64,000 nucleotides of DNA, taken from contig NZ_JAMZDX010000003.1 in NCBI RefSeq assembly GCF_024172095.1, positions 1,380,001 to 1,444,000 on the forward strand, given 5' to 3'. The position numbers and the translations under genes were made by a program. A model generated the notes under the pieces. The model was not told the DNA's origin and searched no databases. It was given only the letters and a program-made list of their open reading frames with translations. This document shows positions 43,513 to 53,178 of the stretch, one piece after another; position 1 is the first letter of the stretch, and each line of letters starts with the position of its first letter. The stretch comes from Kitasatospora cinereorecta. GTDB lineage: Bacteria > Actinomycetota > Actinomycetes > Streptomycetales > Streptomycetaceae.

Positions 43513-45942
43513 CTACCGGCCGTCGCGGCGCAGCCGTCGCAGGACCGTCTCGCGGGCCTTCGCCAGCCCGTCGGCCACCCGCTCCCTGGCCGCCATGGTG
43601 CGGTCGGCGATCCGCCACCACACCTGGACGGTGGAGGCCGGCAGCAGCACCGCGCGGATCCGCCCGAGCCGTCCCGCGTGGGCCCGCAGGCCGACCCGGG
43701 CGGTGCGGACGTCCGCCGCCAGCCGGGCCGGCGCGTCGGTGGTGCGGGCGTACAGCACTCGCTCGGTGGCCAGCGCGACCCGGCCGGCGGCCGCCTCGGA
43801 CTCGGCGTCCAGCTCGGCGGCCTCGGCGAGGCGCCGGACGGTGTGCCGCGGGGTGCGGGCGTCGTCCGGCGGGATGCCGAGGTCCCAGGCGGAGTCGATC
43901 AGCTCCGCCCAGGCGGCCAGCACCTGGGCATCGCTGAGCTCGGCCCGCTCCGCACCGTCGGCGGCCTTCGCCGCGCCGGGCAGGTGCCGGCCGGGCCCGA
44001 GCCGCCGGCGGCGCAGCCGCGCCCGCCACAGCATCGGCGTGGTGAGCAGCAGCAGGACCAGCCCGATCAGCGACAGCACCGCCAGCACCTGCCAGTTCTC
44101 CCACCAGGCGTTGCCGGCGGCGGCGTGCTGGACGGCCAGCGAGTCGTCCGCGCAGTCGCCGATCTTGCGCTGCTGCGCGGTGCAGTGGGTGTCACCGCTC
44201 GCCGACGGCGAGGCGTTGTCACTGGCGCCCGCGCTCGGCTGCTGGCTGGAGGCGGCCGGCGACGGGGCGGTCTGGCTGCGGGTGTACGCGGGGACGACGC
44301 CCCGGCCCGGGGTCGGCTCGAACCGCAGCCAGCCCACGCCCTGGAAGTACAGCTCCGGCCAGGCGTGGAAGTTGGAGCTGCGGACGATCCGCGCCTTGCT
44401 GTCACCGGTGCCCGGGGTGAAGCCGATGGCCACCCGGGACGGGATGTGCAGCGAGCGGGCCATCGCCGCCATGGTGGCGGCGAAGTGCACGCAGAAGCCG
44501 TCCTTGTCCTGGAGGAACTTGGCGATGGCGTCCGGACCGGTGCGCGGTTCGACCTTGGTGCTGTACGTGAAGGCGCCGCTGGTGAAGTAGTCCTGCAGGG
44601 CCACGGCCTGCTCGTACTTGCTCTTCTTGCCCTTGGTCACGTCGGTCGCGGTCTGGGCGACCACCGGCGGCAGGTTCTCGGGCAGCTCCAGGTAGCGGTT
44701 GCTGACCGTGGCCGGGACGGCCGAGGCCGCGACCAGCTGGTCGAAGGTCGGCTGGACGGTGGCCGAGCCGACCGTGTACTGCAGGTTGTTGAGCTTCTGG
44801 CCCTGCGCGGAGAGCGTGCGGGCGGCCTTGTCGAAGCGCCAGTTGGTCAGCGGACCGACCTCGACCCAGTTGGCCGGGTAGGGCATCGGCAGCCAGGAGG
44901 TGGACAGCTTGTCGGAGAGCTTGACCGTGGTGCGCTCCGAGCCGGTGGCGACGGTCGGGGACAGGCCCTCGGGGAGCGGCAGCGGCGTCGGGACGGCGTC
45001 CAGCGACTGGTCGCCGATCGTCCACTCCTGACCGTTGAAGTCGCTCAGCGCGGCGACCCGCAGGTACTCCTCGCTGGCCTCGCCGGACTCGGTGGTGAAG
45101 CGCAACAGCTCGGTGTCGTCGTTGTTGCGCAGGTTGGCGGTGAGCGCCACCACCAGGTTGAGCGAGCGCTCGCCGCCGCCCGTCCCGCCGATGCCGGTGC
45201 CCGTCCCGCTGCCGCCGCCGAACCCGCCCACCAGGCCCAGCCCGGCGTGCGGCAGGAACGCGGGCAGCACCAGCGCGAACAGCAGCGCGATCACGCCGAC
45301 CCGCTGGCCGCCGTGGGCCATCCCGGTGGAGGCCCGCCCGGTGCCGTGGAACACCCGGCCCCAGCGGGAGAGCCGGTCCTGGCCCTCGGTGTACAGCAGC
45401 CCCAGGTAGCCGACCGCGGCGAACAGGAACCACAGCCAGCTCCCGCCGGCCCCGCCGGACAGCCCGGTGCCCACCGAGTAGAGGGCGAGCAGCGGCAGGC
45501 CGGCCGCGGCCGCCCGCTTGTACGTCACGGCCAGCGCGTCCGCCAGCACGGCGACCACGGCGACCGCACTGATCACGATCAGCCGCAGGCCCGGAGTGCC
45601 GGGCGCCGGGATGGAGTACTGGCGGATGTCCTCGCCGCCGGTGCGCAGCAGTTCGCCGGCCGCCGCCAGCGCCCGGCCGCCCGGGAGCAGGCCGTACGCC
45701 ATCGAGCCCTGCACCGACGTCAGCAGCAGCACGTACGCCACCGCGAGCAGTTGCAGCGGCACCACGAGGCCGCGCGGCAGCGGCAGCACCCGCAGGCCCG
45801 CGCCGATGCCGGCGGCCGCCGCGATCATCAGCAGCCCGTGCGGGATCAGCTGCATGGAGTCGTGGAACAGCGGCATCAGGCACAGCGCCGTCAGCGCGGT
45901 GGCCAGCGCCGCGCTCAGGGTCAACTTGGCCCTGGTGGTCAC
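43513..45942 (-). CDS. Transglutaminase-like TgpA family membrane protein
   Basis: 809 residues from GTG 45942 (GTGA overlap with the DUF58 stop codon). N-terminal membrane part with six or so helices (residues about 10-240, LQLLAVAYVLLLTSVQGSM). A large extracytoplasmic domain follows, with a transglutaminase-core triad candidate: Cys in DKDGFCVHFAATMAAMARSL, His in SNFHAWPELYF and the downstream Asp/Glu. Another membrane helix comes near residue 690 and a long cytoplasmic C-terminus with a DUF4129-like region. Typical third partner of MoxR and DUF58 operons. Substrate unknown. Confidence 0.9.
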   Translation of the reverse strand: MTTRAKLTLSAALATALTALCLMPLFHDSMQLIPHGLLMIAAAAGIGAGLRVLPLPRGLVVPLQLLAVAYVLLLTSVQGSMAYGLLPGGRALAAAGELLRTGGEDIRQYSIPAPGTPGLRLIVISAVAVVAVLADALAVTYKRAAAAGLPLLALYSVGTGLSGGAGGSWLWFLFAAVGYLGLLYTEGQDRLSRWGRVFHGTGRASTGMAHGGQRVGVIALLFALVLPAFLPHAGLGLVGGFGGGSGTGTGIGGTGGGERSLNLVVALTANLRNNDDTELLRFTTESGEASEEYLRVAALSDFNGQEWTIGDQSLDAVPTPLPLPEGLSPTVATGSERTTVKLSDKLSTSWLPMPYPANWVEVGPLTNWRFDKAARTLSAQGQKLNNLQYTVGSATVQPTFDQLVAASAVPATVSNRYLELPENLPPVVAQTATDVTKGKKSKYEQAVALQDYFTSGAFTYSTKVEPRTGPDAIAKFLQDKDGFCVHFAATMAAMARSLHIPSRVAIGFTPGTGDSKARIVRSSNFHAWPELYFQGVGWLRFEPTPGRGVVPAYTRSQTAPSPAASSQQPSAGASDNASPSASGDTHCTAQQRKIGDCADDSLAVQHAAAGNAWWENWQVLAVLSLIGLVLLLLTTPMLWRARLRRRRLGPGRHLPGAAKAADGAERAELSDAQVLAAWAELIDSAWDLGIPPDDARTPRHTVRRLAEAAELDAESEAAAGRVALATERVLYARTTDAPARLAADVRTARVGLRAHAGRLGRIRAVLLPASTVQVWWRIADRTMAARERVADGLAKARETVLRRLRRDGR

Positions 45943-47255
45943 GGACCCACCTCGTCTCGGTAGGCGGCGGAGTTGTGAGTGGCGTCGGCGAGGCGCCACA
46001 GGGCGGGCAGCGCGTCGCCGACGCGGACCGGCAGCACCGTCCAGCCGGCCTCGCGCAGCCGCCGGACGTTCTGCTCCAGGACGGGGTCGGCCGACTCCGA
46101 CATGATCCGCAGGCCCGCCCAGCCGGCGGTGTCCAGCAGCAGGGCGACGGCCCCGCCGGTACGGCGGCGCAGCCGGCCCAGGCGGACCGCCTGCTCCTCG
46201 TCCAGTGTGCCGAGGACGGCCACCAGCAGGCCCTCGCCGCCGAGCCGCAGCGCCTCCTCGGCGCGGGCCAGGCCGCCGCCGTCGGAGTGCTCGACCACGG
46301 CCAGGGTGTCCAGCAGCAGCCCGGCCGACTCGGCGACCGTGGAGGTGCCGGTGCCGGCCTCGGGGACGCTCACCCCGGTGTCGGTGAGCAGCCGGGTCTG
46401 GTACCCGCGCTCGATCAGGTGGACGCCGACCGAGGCGGCGCAGCTGACCGCCCACTCGAAGGAGGAGGCCGGGCCGCTGCCGCGGTGCGCGGTCTCGCGG
46501 GTGTCCAGCAGCACCGTGGCGCGGGCCTTCAGCGGCTGCTCCTCGCGGCGCACCATCAGCTCGCCGTAGCGGGCGGTGGACTTCCAGTGCACCCGGCGCA
46601 GGTCGTCGCCGTGCCGGTACTCGCGCGGGATCACGTCGTCGTCGCCGGCCAGCGCCAGCGTGTGCATGTTGGAATCGCCCTGGCCCGCCCACTCGCCCGG
46701 CAGCTTCACCGGGGGCAGGCTCTGGGTCTGCGGCACCACTGTGAGCAGGTCCGAGGCGGAGAACGAGCGGGTCAGCTCGCACATCCCGAACGGGTCGGAG
46801 AGCCGCAGCTGGAGCGGCCCCAGCTGGTAGCGGCCGCGCAGGTCCGAGCGGACCCGGTAGGAGACCTCCCGGAAGCCGCGCGGCTCGATCCGGTCCAGCA
46901 CGAAGCGCGGGCGCGGCCCGAGCACGTACGGGACCCGGTCCTCGAGCAGCAGCAGACCGGTGGGCACCCGCGAGACGTTGTCCAGCCGCAGGTGGACCCG
47001 GGCCTCCTGGCCGGCCGCCGCCCGGTGCGGGGTGAGCCGGCGCCCACCCGCCACCCGGTAGCGGGTGCGCATCAGGAGCAGCGCGGAGGCCAGCGGCAGG
47101 GCCGCCAGCAGCACGCCGACCTGGAACAGCGCGTCCTGGCCGAAGACGTAGGCGCAGCCCGCCGCGGTCAGTCCCGCGGCCAGGAAGGAGCGGCCCCGGG
47201 TGGTCAGCCCGCGCAACCCTGCCCGGAGGCCGATGGGGCTGTCGGAGCGGGCCAT
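45939..47255 (-). CDS. DUF58 domain protein
   Basis: 438 residues from ATG 47255. Two hydrophobic helices at the start (about 25-60), then a beta-rich region. The DUF58 signature is REYRHGDDLRRVHWKSTARYGELMVRREEQ, followed by a VWA-like C-terminal part (ATVLLDTRETAHRG). Linked with MoxR ATPases in many bacteria; the role is thought to be in assembly or maturation of envelope proteins. It overlaps the TgpA gene by 4 bp. Confidence 0.9.
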   Translation of the reverse strand: MARSDSPIGLRAGLRGLTTRGRSFLAAGLTAAGCAYVFGQDALFQVGVLLAALPLASALLLMRTRYRVAGGRRLTPHRAAAGQEARVHLRLDNVSRVPTGLLLLEDRVPYVLGPRPRFVLDRIEPRGFREVSYRVRSDLRGRYQLGPLQLRLSDPFGMCELTRSFSASDLLTVVPQTQSLPPVKLPGEWAGQGDSNMHTLALAGDDDVIPREYRHGDDLRRVHWKSTARYGELMVRREEQPLKARATVLLDTRETAHRGSGPASSFEWAVSCAASVGVHLIERGYQTRLLTDTGVSVPEAGTGTSTVAESAGLLLDTLAVVEHSDGGGLARAEEALRLGGEGLLVAVLGTLDEEQAVRLGRLRRRTGGAVALLLDTAGWAGLRIMSESADPVLEQNVRRLREAGWTVLPVRVGDALPALWRLADATHNSAAYRDEVGP

Positions 47256-47256
47256 C

Positions 47257-48264
47257 TCAGCGACCCTGCGGACGCGGGATCGGCAGCCGGGCCACCAGGT
47301 CGAGCACCACCTGCTCGGCGGTGCGGCGGCTCAGCTGGGTCTCCGAGGTGGGCAGCAGGCGGTGGGCCAGCACCGGGACGGCCAGCGACTGGATGTCGTC
47401 CGGCAGCACGTAGTCGCGGCCGTCCAGCGCGGCGTGCGCGCGGGCCGCACGGACCAGGTGCAGGGTGGCGCGCGGCGAGGCGCCCAGGCGCAGCTCCGGC
47501 GAGGTACGGGTGGAGGCCACCAGCTGCACCGCGTAGCGGCGCACCGGGTCCGACACGAACACCGTCTTCACCAGATCGATCAGCTTCAGCAGGTCGTGCG
47601 CGTGCGCCACCGGCTGCAGGTCGTCCAGCGGGTTGGCCGCGGAGTGCAGGTCGAGCATGGCGAACTCGGCCTCGGCGCTGGGGTAGCCGATCGACACCCG
47701 GGCCATGAAACGGTCCCGCTGCGCCTCCGGCAGGGCGTACGTGCCCTCCATCTCCACCGGGTTCTGGGTGGCGACCACCATGAACGGCGACGGCAGCTCG
47801 TAGCTGGTGCCGTCGATGGTGACCTGGCGCTCCTCCATCGACTCCAGCAGCGCCGACTGGGTCTTCGGCGACGCCCGGTTGATCTCGTCGCCGACCACGA
47901 TCTGCGCGAAGATCGCGCCCGGGCGGAACTCGAAGTCGCGCCGGTGCTGGTCGAAGACGTTGGTGCCGGTCACGTCGGACGGCAGCAGGTCCGGGGTGAA
48001 CTGGATCCGGCGGACGGTGCAGTCGACGGACCGGGCCAGCGCCTTGGCCAGCATGGTCTTGCCGACGCCCGGCACGTCCTCCAGCAGCAGATGGCCCTCG
48101 GCCAGCAGTACGGTCAGCGCGATCCGGACCGCCTCGGGCTTGCCCTCGATGACGCTCTCGACCGATGCCCGGACCCGGTCCACGATCGCCGCCAGCTCCG
48201 TGAGACCGACCGGCTCCCGCTGCGAGGCCCCCGCTGCCGCGCCCTGTCCGTTGTAGCTCGTCAC
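47257..48264 (-). CDS. MoxR-family AAA+ ATPase
   Basis: 335 residues from GTG 48264; the frame extends further to 48351, but the VTSYNGQGAAAG start with GGGAG about 8 nt upstream is better. Walker A LLEDVPGVGKTMLAKALA, Walker B IVVGDEINRASPKTQSALLESM, sensor VVATQNPVEMEGTYALPEAQRDRF. A chaperone-like ATPase working with DUF58 and probably the TgpA protein. First gene of a three-gene leftward operon. Confidence 0.93.
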   Translation of the reverse strand: MTSYNGQGAAAGASQREPVGLTELAAIVDRVRASVESVIEGKPEAVRIALTVLLAEGHLLLEDVPGVGKTMLAKALARSVDCTVRRIQFTPDLLPSDVTGTNVFDQHRRDFEFRPGAIFAQIVVGDEINRASPKTQSALLESMEERQVTIDGTSYELPSPFMVVATQNPVEMEGTYALPEAQRDRFMARVSIGYPSAEAEFAMLDLHSAANPLDDLQPVAHAHDLLKLIDLVKTVFVSDPVRRYAVQLVASTRTSPELRLGASPRATLHLVRAARAHAALDGRDYVLPDDIQSLAVPVLAHRLLPTSETQLSRRTAEQVVLDLVARLPIPRPQGR

Positions 48265-48450
48265 CCTGTCCGCTCCCAAGTGCCTGTTCCCCGAACAATC
48301 AGGCGCATTCTTCCTTGTCGGAGGGCCGGAAGTCACTCGGCTGGGCGACACGCCCCACTTTGACGGTATCCCGGGTATCCGGGGACCACCCGCCTCGCGG
48401 CGCCCACCGGCGCCCCGGGATCCCGTCTTCCAGCTTCCAGGCTAAGTCGC

Positions 48451-48990
48451 TCAGGCGATCTCGCGGAGGAGGCCGGTGTGGACGTCGAAGACGAAGCCGC
48501 GGACGTCGTCGGTGTGCGGGAGGAAGGGGGAGGTGCGCACGCGCTGCATCGACTGGCGGACGTCGCCGTCCAGGTCGACGAAGGACTCGACGGCCCACTG
48601 CGGGCGCTGGCCGACCTCGAGTTCGAGCTCGCGGCGGAAGTCCTCGGTGAGGCCGAGCAGGCCGCAGCCGGTGTGGTGGATGAGCACCACCGAGCGGGTG
48701 CCGAGGGCGCGCTGGCTGATGGTGAGCGAGCGGATGGTGTCGTCGGTGACGACGCCGCCGGCGTTGCGGATGATGTGTGCGTCGCCGAGGTCCAGGCCGA
48801 GCGCGGCGAAGAGGTCGAGGCGGGCGTCCATGCAGGCCACGACGGTGACCTTCTGGACGGGGCGGGCGTCCATGCCGCCGTCCCGGAAGGTCTTGGCGTA
48901 GGTCCGGTTCGCCTCGACGAAGCGGTCGGTGATGGACGGCGGGGTGGTGGCAGCGGCAGTCGGCGTGGGCCGGTCAGGGGTCACTGTCAT
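48451..48990 (-). CDS. Beta-class carbonic anhydrase
   Basis: 179 residues from ATG 48990. Hydrates CO2 with a zinc site formed by Cys in VVACMDARLD and His-Cys in VVLIHHTGCGLL. The Asp/Arg dyad in CMDARL is present. Shorter than many family members and of the class found in actinobacteria. Shares the upstream region with the rsmH cluster. Confidence 0.9.
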   Translation of the reverse strand: MTVTPDRPTPTAAATTPPSITDRFVEANRTYAKTFRDGGMDARPVQKVTVVACMDARLDLFAALGLDLGDAHIIRNAGGVVTDDTIRSLTISQRALGTRSVVLIHHTGCGLLGLTEDFRRELELEVGQRPQWAVESFVDLDGDVRQSMQRVRTSPFLPHTDDVRGFVFDVHTGLLREIA

Positions 48991-49452
48991 GGGGACGACG
49001 GTAATAGGATTTCCGCCGCCGCGGCACGGGCCCCGGAACCTTGATCGGCCGCTGTGACCGACGGCATAGCGGGGCCCCGCGGGGGCATCCGGCCGGATGG
49101 TGCGGGTTTGCCCCGGTCTGCCCGGCGCGGACGGTCGGCCGCACACCGCCGCCCCCGGGCCCCCGTCACCGGCCCGACCTGCGCAAACCCGTACCTCCGC
49201 CCGGGTGGTGCCCCGTCGCGGAGCGTTGACTGGCCGGAACCGGGCGATAGGCTGGCGGCGCAGTGGGGCGCGGTCCGCACGCACCCCGCGGCCTCCACCC
49301 GCTCCGTGGCCACCTGGCGCACCTTCCCCGGTGCCGGGCGGTCACTCCTTCCCCAGGCGAGCGGGCGGGGACCACGGGTGGCGTACGGACCGCCCGGCGC
49401 GGTGGAGGACAATGGGTCCTCGCCAACCGCACCGAGGAAGGGCCACGACCCG
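48991..49452. other. 462-bp intergenic region before the dcw cluster
   Basis: Divergent promoter region of the carbonic anhydrase and rsmH. It contains the promoter at 49226-49253. I find no mraZ gene here, in agreement with its absence in streptomycetes. The rest is GC-rich with no RNA gene that I can recognise. Confidence 0.6.
49226..49253 (+). promoter_or_regulatory. Candidate promoter of the dcw cluster
   Basis: TTGACT (49226-49231), a 16-nt spacer and TAGGCT (49248-49253), a HrdB-like promoter. The predicted start near 49260 gives rsmH a leader of about 190 nt. Confidence 0.55.
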
Positions 49453-50427
49453 ATGAGTACCGCAAGTCCGGCCCCTGCCCCGAAGCACGTCCCGGTGATG
49501 CTGCAGCGCTGTATGGACGCGCTGGCCCCGGCGATCTCCGCCCCCGGCGCGGTCGTGGTGGACGCGACCCTCGGCCTCGGCGGTCACAGCGAGGCCCTGC
49601 TCACCCAGTTCCCCGAGGTCCGGCTGGTCGCGGTGGACCGCGACCCGGCCGCCCTGAAGCTCTCCGGCGAGCGGCTGGCCCGCTTCGGCGAGCGCGCCAC
49701 CCTGGTGCACGCCGTCTACGACGAGATCCCCCAGGTGCTGGACGACCTGGGCATCGCGCGGGTCCAGGGCGTGCTGTTCGACCTCGGCGTCTCCTCCATG
49801 CAGCTGGACGAGGCCGAACGCGGCTTCGCGTACGCCCAGGACGCGCCGCTGGACATGCGGATGGACCAGACCCGCGGCCTGAGCGCGGCCGAGGTGCTCA
49901 ACACCTACAGCCACGGCGACCTGGCGCGGATCCTCAAGGTGTACGGCGAGGAGCGGTTCGCCGGGAAGATCGCCTCGGTGATCGTCCGCGAACGCGAGAA
50001 GGAACCGTTCACCACCAGCGCGCGTCTTGTCGAGCTGGTACGCAACGCCATCCCGGCCGCCACCCGGCGCACCGGCGGCAACCCGGCCAAGCGCACCTTC
50101 CAGGCCCTGCGGATCGAGGTCAACGGCGAGCTGGAGGTGCTGGACCGGGCCGTCCCGGGCGCGCTTTCGCGGCTCGCCGTGGGCGGGCGGATCGTGGTGA
50201 TGTCCTACCAGTCCCTGGAGGACCGTCTGGTCAAGCAGTACCTTCAGGCCGGCGCCACCTCCACCGCCCCGCCCGGGCTGCCGTTCGTACCCGAGGAACT
50301 CCAGCCCTGGCTGAAGCTGCACACCCGCGGGGCCGAGCTGGCGACCGAGGCGGAGATCGAGGAGAACCGGCGCGCCGCGCCCGTGCGGCTGCGTGTGGCG
50401 GAGAGGATCAGGGAGACCCGGGGCTAG
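49453..50427 (+). CDS. rsmH: 16S rRNA (cytosine-1402-N4)-methyltransferase RsmH (MraW)
   Basis: 324 residues from ATG 49453, preceded by GAGGAAGGG. SAM motif VVVDATLGLGGHSEALL; family motifs LFDLGVSSMQLDEAERGFAYAQDAPLDMRMDQ and the C-terminal YQSLEDRLVKQYL. First gene of the dcw cluster. Frames extending back to 49054 are noncoding. Confidence 0.95.
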   Translation: MSTASPAPAPKHVPVMLQRCMDALAPAISAPGAVVVDATLGLGGHSEALLTQFPEVRLVAVDRDPAALKLSGERLARFGERATLVHAVYDEIPQVLDDLGIARVQGVLFDLGVSSMQLDEAERGFAYAQDAPLDMRMDQTRGLSAAEVLNTYSHGDLARILKVYGEERFAGKIASVIVREREKEPFTTSARLVELVRNAIPAATRRTGGNPAKRTFQALRIEVNGELEVLDRAVPGALSRLAVGGRIVVMSYQSLEDRLVKQYLQAGATSTAPPGLPFVPEELQPWLKLHTRGAELATEAEIEENRRAAPVRLRVAERIRETRG

Positions 50428-50466
50428 GTGAGGTCTACGGGGGAGGAAGAGGCGAGGGAGACTGCG

Positions 50467-51045
50467 GTGCCGGTGGCCGGCGAGAGGGCTCGGGGGGTTC
50501 TCCCCGGGCAGGGGGGAAAGGCCCGACTGAACACCCGGTTGGGGTCCGTACGGCCGCGGGGGCGTTCGGTTCGCGGGCGGACGCCGTTCGCGGTGCTGGT
50601 GGTGGTGCTGCTCTCGGCCGGCCTGCTCGGGCTGCTGATGCTCAACACCGCGCTCAACCAGGGCTCGATCAAGCTCGCCCGGCTGCAGAAGCAGACCACC
50701 GAGGCGACCGACCAGCAGCAGACCCTGCAGCACCAGATCGACCAGCAGTCCGCGCCGGACGCACTGGAGCGCCGGGCCCGCGAGCTCGGCATGGTGCCCG
50801 GCGGCGACCCGGCCTTCCTCGGCGACGACGGCAAGGTGCTCGGCACGCCGAAGGAGGCCCAGGACAGCCCGCCGGTCAAGCGCTCCGGCAACGAGCCCTG
50901 GCAGTCCCCGTCCGGCGGTCAGCCCTCGCCGGCCGCCTCGCCCACCGACCCCGGGGTGGAGCTGGCCCCGCTGCCGCCGGCCGGCGCGAGCCCGGCCGCG
51001 TCGGCCCCCGCGTCGGCCCCCGCGTCGGCTGGGGGCGGGCGATGA
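50467..51045 (+). CDS. ftsL: Cell division protein FtsL
   Basis: 192 residues from GTG 50467, preferred because GAGGGAG lies 6 nt upstream; GTG 50428 directly after the rsmH stop codon is possible (205 residues). A basic N-terminus is followed by one membrane helix (PFAVLVVVLLSAGLLGLLML) and a short coiled coil (LARLQKQTTEATDQQQTLQHQIDQQ) with the RARELGMV motif. The C-terminal third is Pro/Ala/Ser-rich and probably disordered, ending in three direct copies of the codons for ASAP. Works with FtsI and FtsB-like DivIC at the septum. Confidence 0.87.
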   Translation: MPVAGERARGVLPGQGGKARLNTRLGSVRPRGRSVRGRTPFAVLVVVLLSAGLLGLLMLNTALNQGSIKLARLQKQTTEATDQQQTLQHQIDQQSAPDALERRARELGMVPGGDPAFLGDDGKVLGTPKEAQDSPPVKRSGNEPWQSPSGGQPSPAASPTDPGVELAPLPPAGASPAASAPASAPASAGGGR

Positions 51046-53177
51046 GCGAGCCCCGCAAACCCTCCCGGCCCGCCCGGCCGCAGCCCGCCAGGCCCGCCCG
51101 GCCGCGCGGCGAGCAGTCCCGCGGCGAGCAGTCCCGCTCCGACAGGCCCCGTACCGAGAAGTCCCGCAACGAGCAGCCGCGCCCCCGTACCCCGCGCCCG
51201 CGCACCCCGGAACCGCGCCGGGCCGGCGCCGCCGGGCCCGCGGCCCGCCGTCCGCAGCGGCCGCCGACCCGCCCGCAGGCGCGGTCGATCAAGCTGGCCG
51301 ACCCGCGCCGCCGCCTGCGGCTGGTCTCGGTCTCGCTGGCCGCGGTCTTCGCGGTGTTCGCCGGCCGGCTGGTCCAGCTCCAGCTGCTGGACTCCGACGC
51401 GCTGGCCGCCGCGGCCGGCGCCAACAAGTACGTCCGGGCCACCCTGCCGGCCGAGCGCGGATCGATAACGGCCGCCAACGGCACCGTGCTCGCCACCAGC
51501 GTGGACGCGTACGACATCACCGCCGACCCGACCATGCTCACCCCCGAGGCGATGCACCTGGCGGACGCGCCCGAGCAGGCGGCCGCCCTGCTCGCGCCGA
51601 TCCTCGGGCAGCCCAAGGAGAAGCTGGCCGCCGCCCTGCACCCCAACCCCAAGAACCCGAAGAGCCAGTACGCGCTGCTCTCGCCCCGGCAGAGCCCGGA
51701 GACCAAGGGCCGGATCGCCGACCTCAAGGCCTCGCTGGCCAAGCAGACCGACACCGCGGCCTGCCGCGCCCAGCGGGTGCAGCTCGGCGTGGCCGCCGAC
51801 AAGGGCGGCCGGCAGTTCCTGGACGTCTCCTGCACCAACCCGCTGGCCGGGGTGTTCTGGGACGAGTCCACCCGGCGCAGCTACCCGGCCGGCGGGCTGG
51901 CCGCCAACCTGGTCGGCTTCGTCAACGCCGACGGGGTCGGCACCGGCGGGCTGGAACTGCAGTACCAGAAGGAGCTGGCGGGCGTGGCCGGCCGCTCCAC
52001 CTACGCCTCGGCCGGCGGCCGGCGGGTGCCCACCGCGGGCGGCAGCCGGCAGGACCCGGTGCCCGGCTCCGACGTGCGGCTGACCATCGACCCGGACATC
52101 CAGTGGGCGGCCCAGCGGGCGATCACCGACCAGGTCGCCAACGCCGGTGCGGAGAAGGGCTACGTGATCGTCCAGGACGTGAAGACCGGTCAGGTCCTGG
52201 CCATGGCGACCTCGCCCGGCTTCGACCCCAACGACCTGTCCTCGGCCAAGCCCGAGCAGCTCGGCAACGCGGCCCTCCAGGACGCGTACGAGCCGGGCTC
52301 CACGGCCAAGCTGATGACCATGGCGGCGGTGCTGGACACCGGATCGGCCACCTGGGACACCCATGTGACCGTGCCCAACACCCTGCAGCGCTCCGACCGG
52401 GTCTTCCACGACGACGTCGACCACGAGACCTGGTACCTGACGCTGGCCGGCGTGCTCGCCAAGTCCTCCAACATCGGCACCATCGAGGCCGCCGAGCACC
52501 TGGGCGCGACCCAGGCCGACGCCAACAAGGTGCTGGGCGGCTACCTGCAGAAGTTCGGCATCGGCCAGCCGACCGGACTCGGCTTCCCCGGCGAGACCCG
52601 GGGCATCCTGGCCAAGCCGGAGGACTGGAAGGGCTCGCAGCAGTACACCATCCCGTTCGGCCAGGGCCTGTCGGTCAACGCGCTGCAGGCCACCTCGGTC
52701 TTCTCCACCATCGCCAACGGCGGCGTGCGGGTCGCCCCCGCGCTGGTGGCCGGCACCACCGGACCGGACGGGAAGTACACCCCGGCGCCGGCCGGCGCGC
52801 AGACCCGGGTGGTGACGGAACAGACCGCCAAGACGCTGACCGAGATGCTGGAGTCCGTCGTCACCGACGAGCAGGGCACCGGCAACAAGGCGCAGATCCC
52901 GGGCTACCGGGTGGCCGGAAAGACCGGCACCGCCAACCGGGTGGACCCGAAGACCGGCAAGTACTCCGGGTACACCGCCTCCTTCATCGGCTTCGCCCCG
53001 GCGGACCAGCCCCGGGTGACGGTCTCCTGCGTCATCCAGGACCCGGTCAACGGGCACTTCGGCGGCCAGCTGTGCGGCCCCGTGTTCAAGCAGGTGATGG
53101 AGTTCGCCCTCAAGACCCTGCAGGTCCCGCCGAGCGGCAGCGAGGCGCCGAACCTGCCCGTCGACTGGAAGCCCTGA
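51042..53177 (+). CDS. ftsI: Septal peptidoglycan transpeptidase FtsI (PBP3)
   Basis: 711 residues from ATG 51042 (overlaps ftsL by 4 bp). A disordered basic N-terminus of about 85 residues rich in Arg, Pro and Ser comes first, then one membrane helix (LVSVSLAAVFAVFAGRLVQL), a PBP dimerisation domain and the transpeptidase domain. The serine motif is GSTAKLM, then SSN and KTGTANR. All three catalytic motifs are intact. Confidence 0.95.
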   Translation: MSEPRKPSRPARPQPARPARPRGEQSRGEQSRSDRPRTEKSRNEQPRPRTPRPRTPEPRRAGAAGPAARRPQRPPTRPQARSIKLADPRRRLRLVSVSLAAVFAVFAGRLVQLQLLDSDALAAAAGANKYVRATLPAERGSITAANGTVLATSVDAYDITADPTMLTPEAMHLADAPEQAAALLAPILGQPKEKLAAALHPNPKNPKSQYALLSPRQSPETKGRIADLKASLAKQTDTAACRAQRVQLGVAADKGGRQFLDVSCTNPLAGVFWDESTRRSYPAGGLAANLVGFVNADGVGTGGLELQYQKELAGVAGRSTYASAGGRRVPTAGGSRQDPVPGSDVRLTIDPDIQWAAQRAITDQVANAGAEKGYVIVQDVKTGQVLAMATSPGFDPNDLSSAKPEQLGNAALQDAYEPGSTAKLMTMAAVLDTGSATWDTHVTVPNTLQRSDRVFHDDVDHETWYLTLAGVLAKSSNIGTIEAAEHLGATQADANKVLGGYLQKFGIGQPTGLGFPGETRGILAKPEDWKGSQQYTIPFGQGLSVNALQATSVFSTIANGGVRVAPALVAGTTGPDGKYTPAPAGAQTRVVTEQTAKTLTEMLESVVTDEQGTGNKAQIPGYRVAGKTGTANRVDPKTGKYSGYTASFIGFAPADQPRVTVSCVIQDPVNGHFGGQLCGPVFKQVMEFALKTLQVPPSGSEAPNLPVDWKP

Positions 53178-53178
53178 G

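Noticed and set aside
49452..49470. TGAGTAC half-site at the rsmH start codon
   Set aside because: It is created by the ATG-AGT-ACC codons and has no second half.
50999..51030. Triple GCGTCGGCCCCC repeat in the ftsL 3' end as a mobile repeat
   Set aside because: Simple in-frame slippage coding for Ala-Ser-Ala-Pro in a disordered tail explains it.
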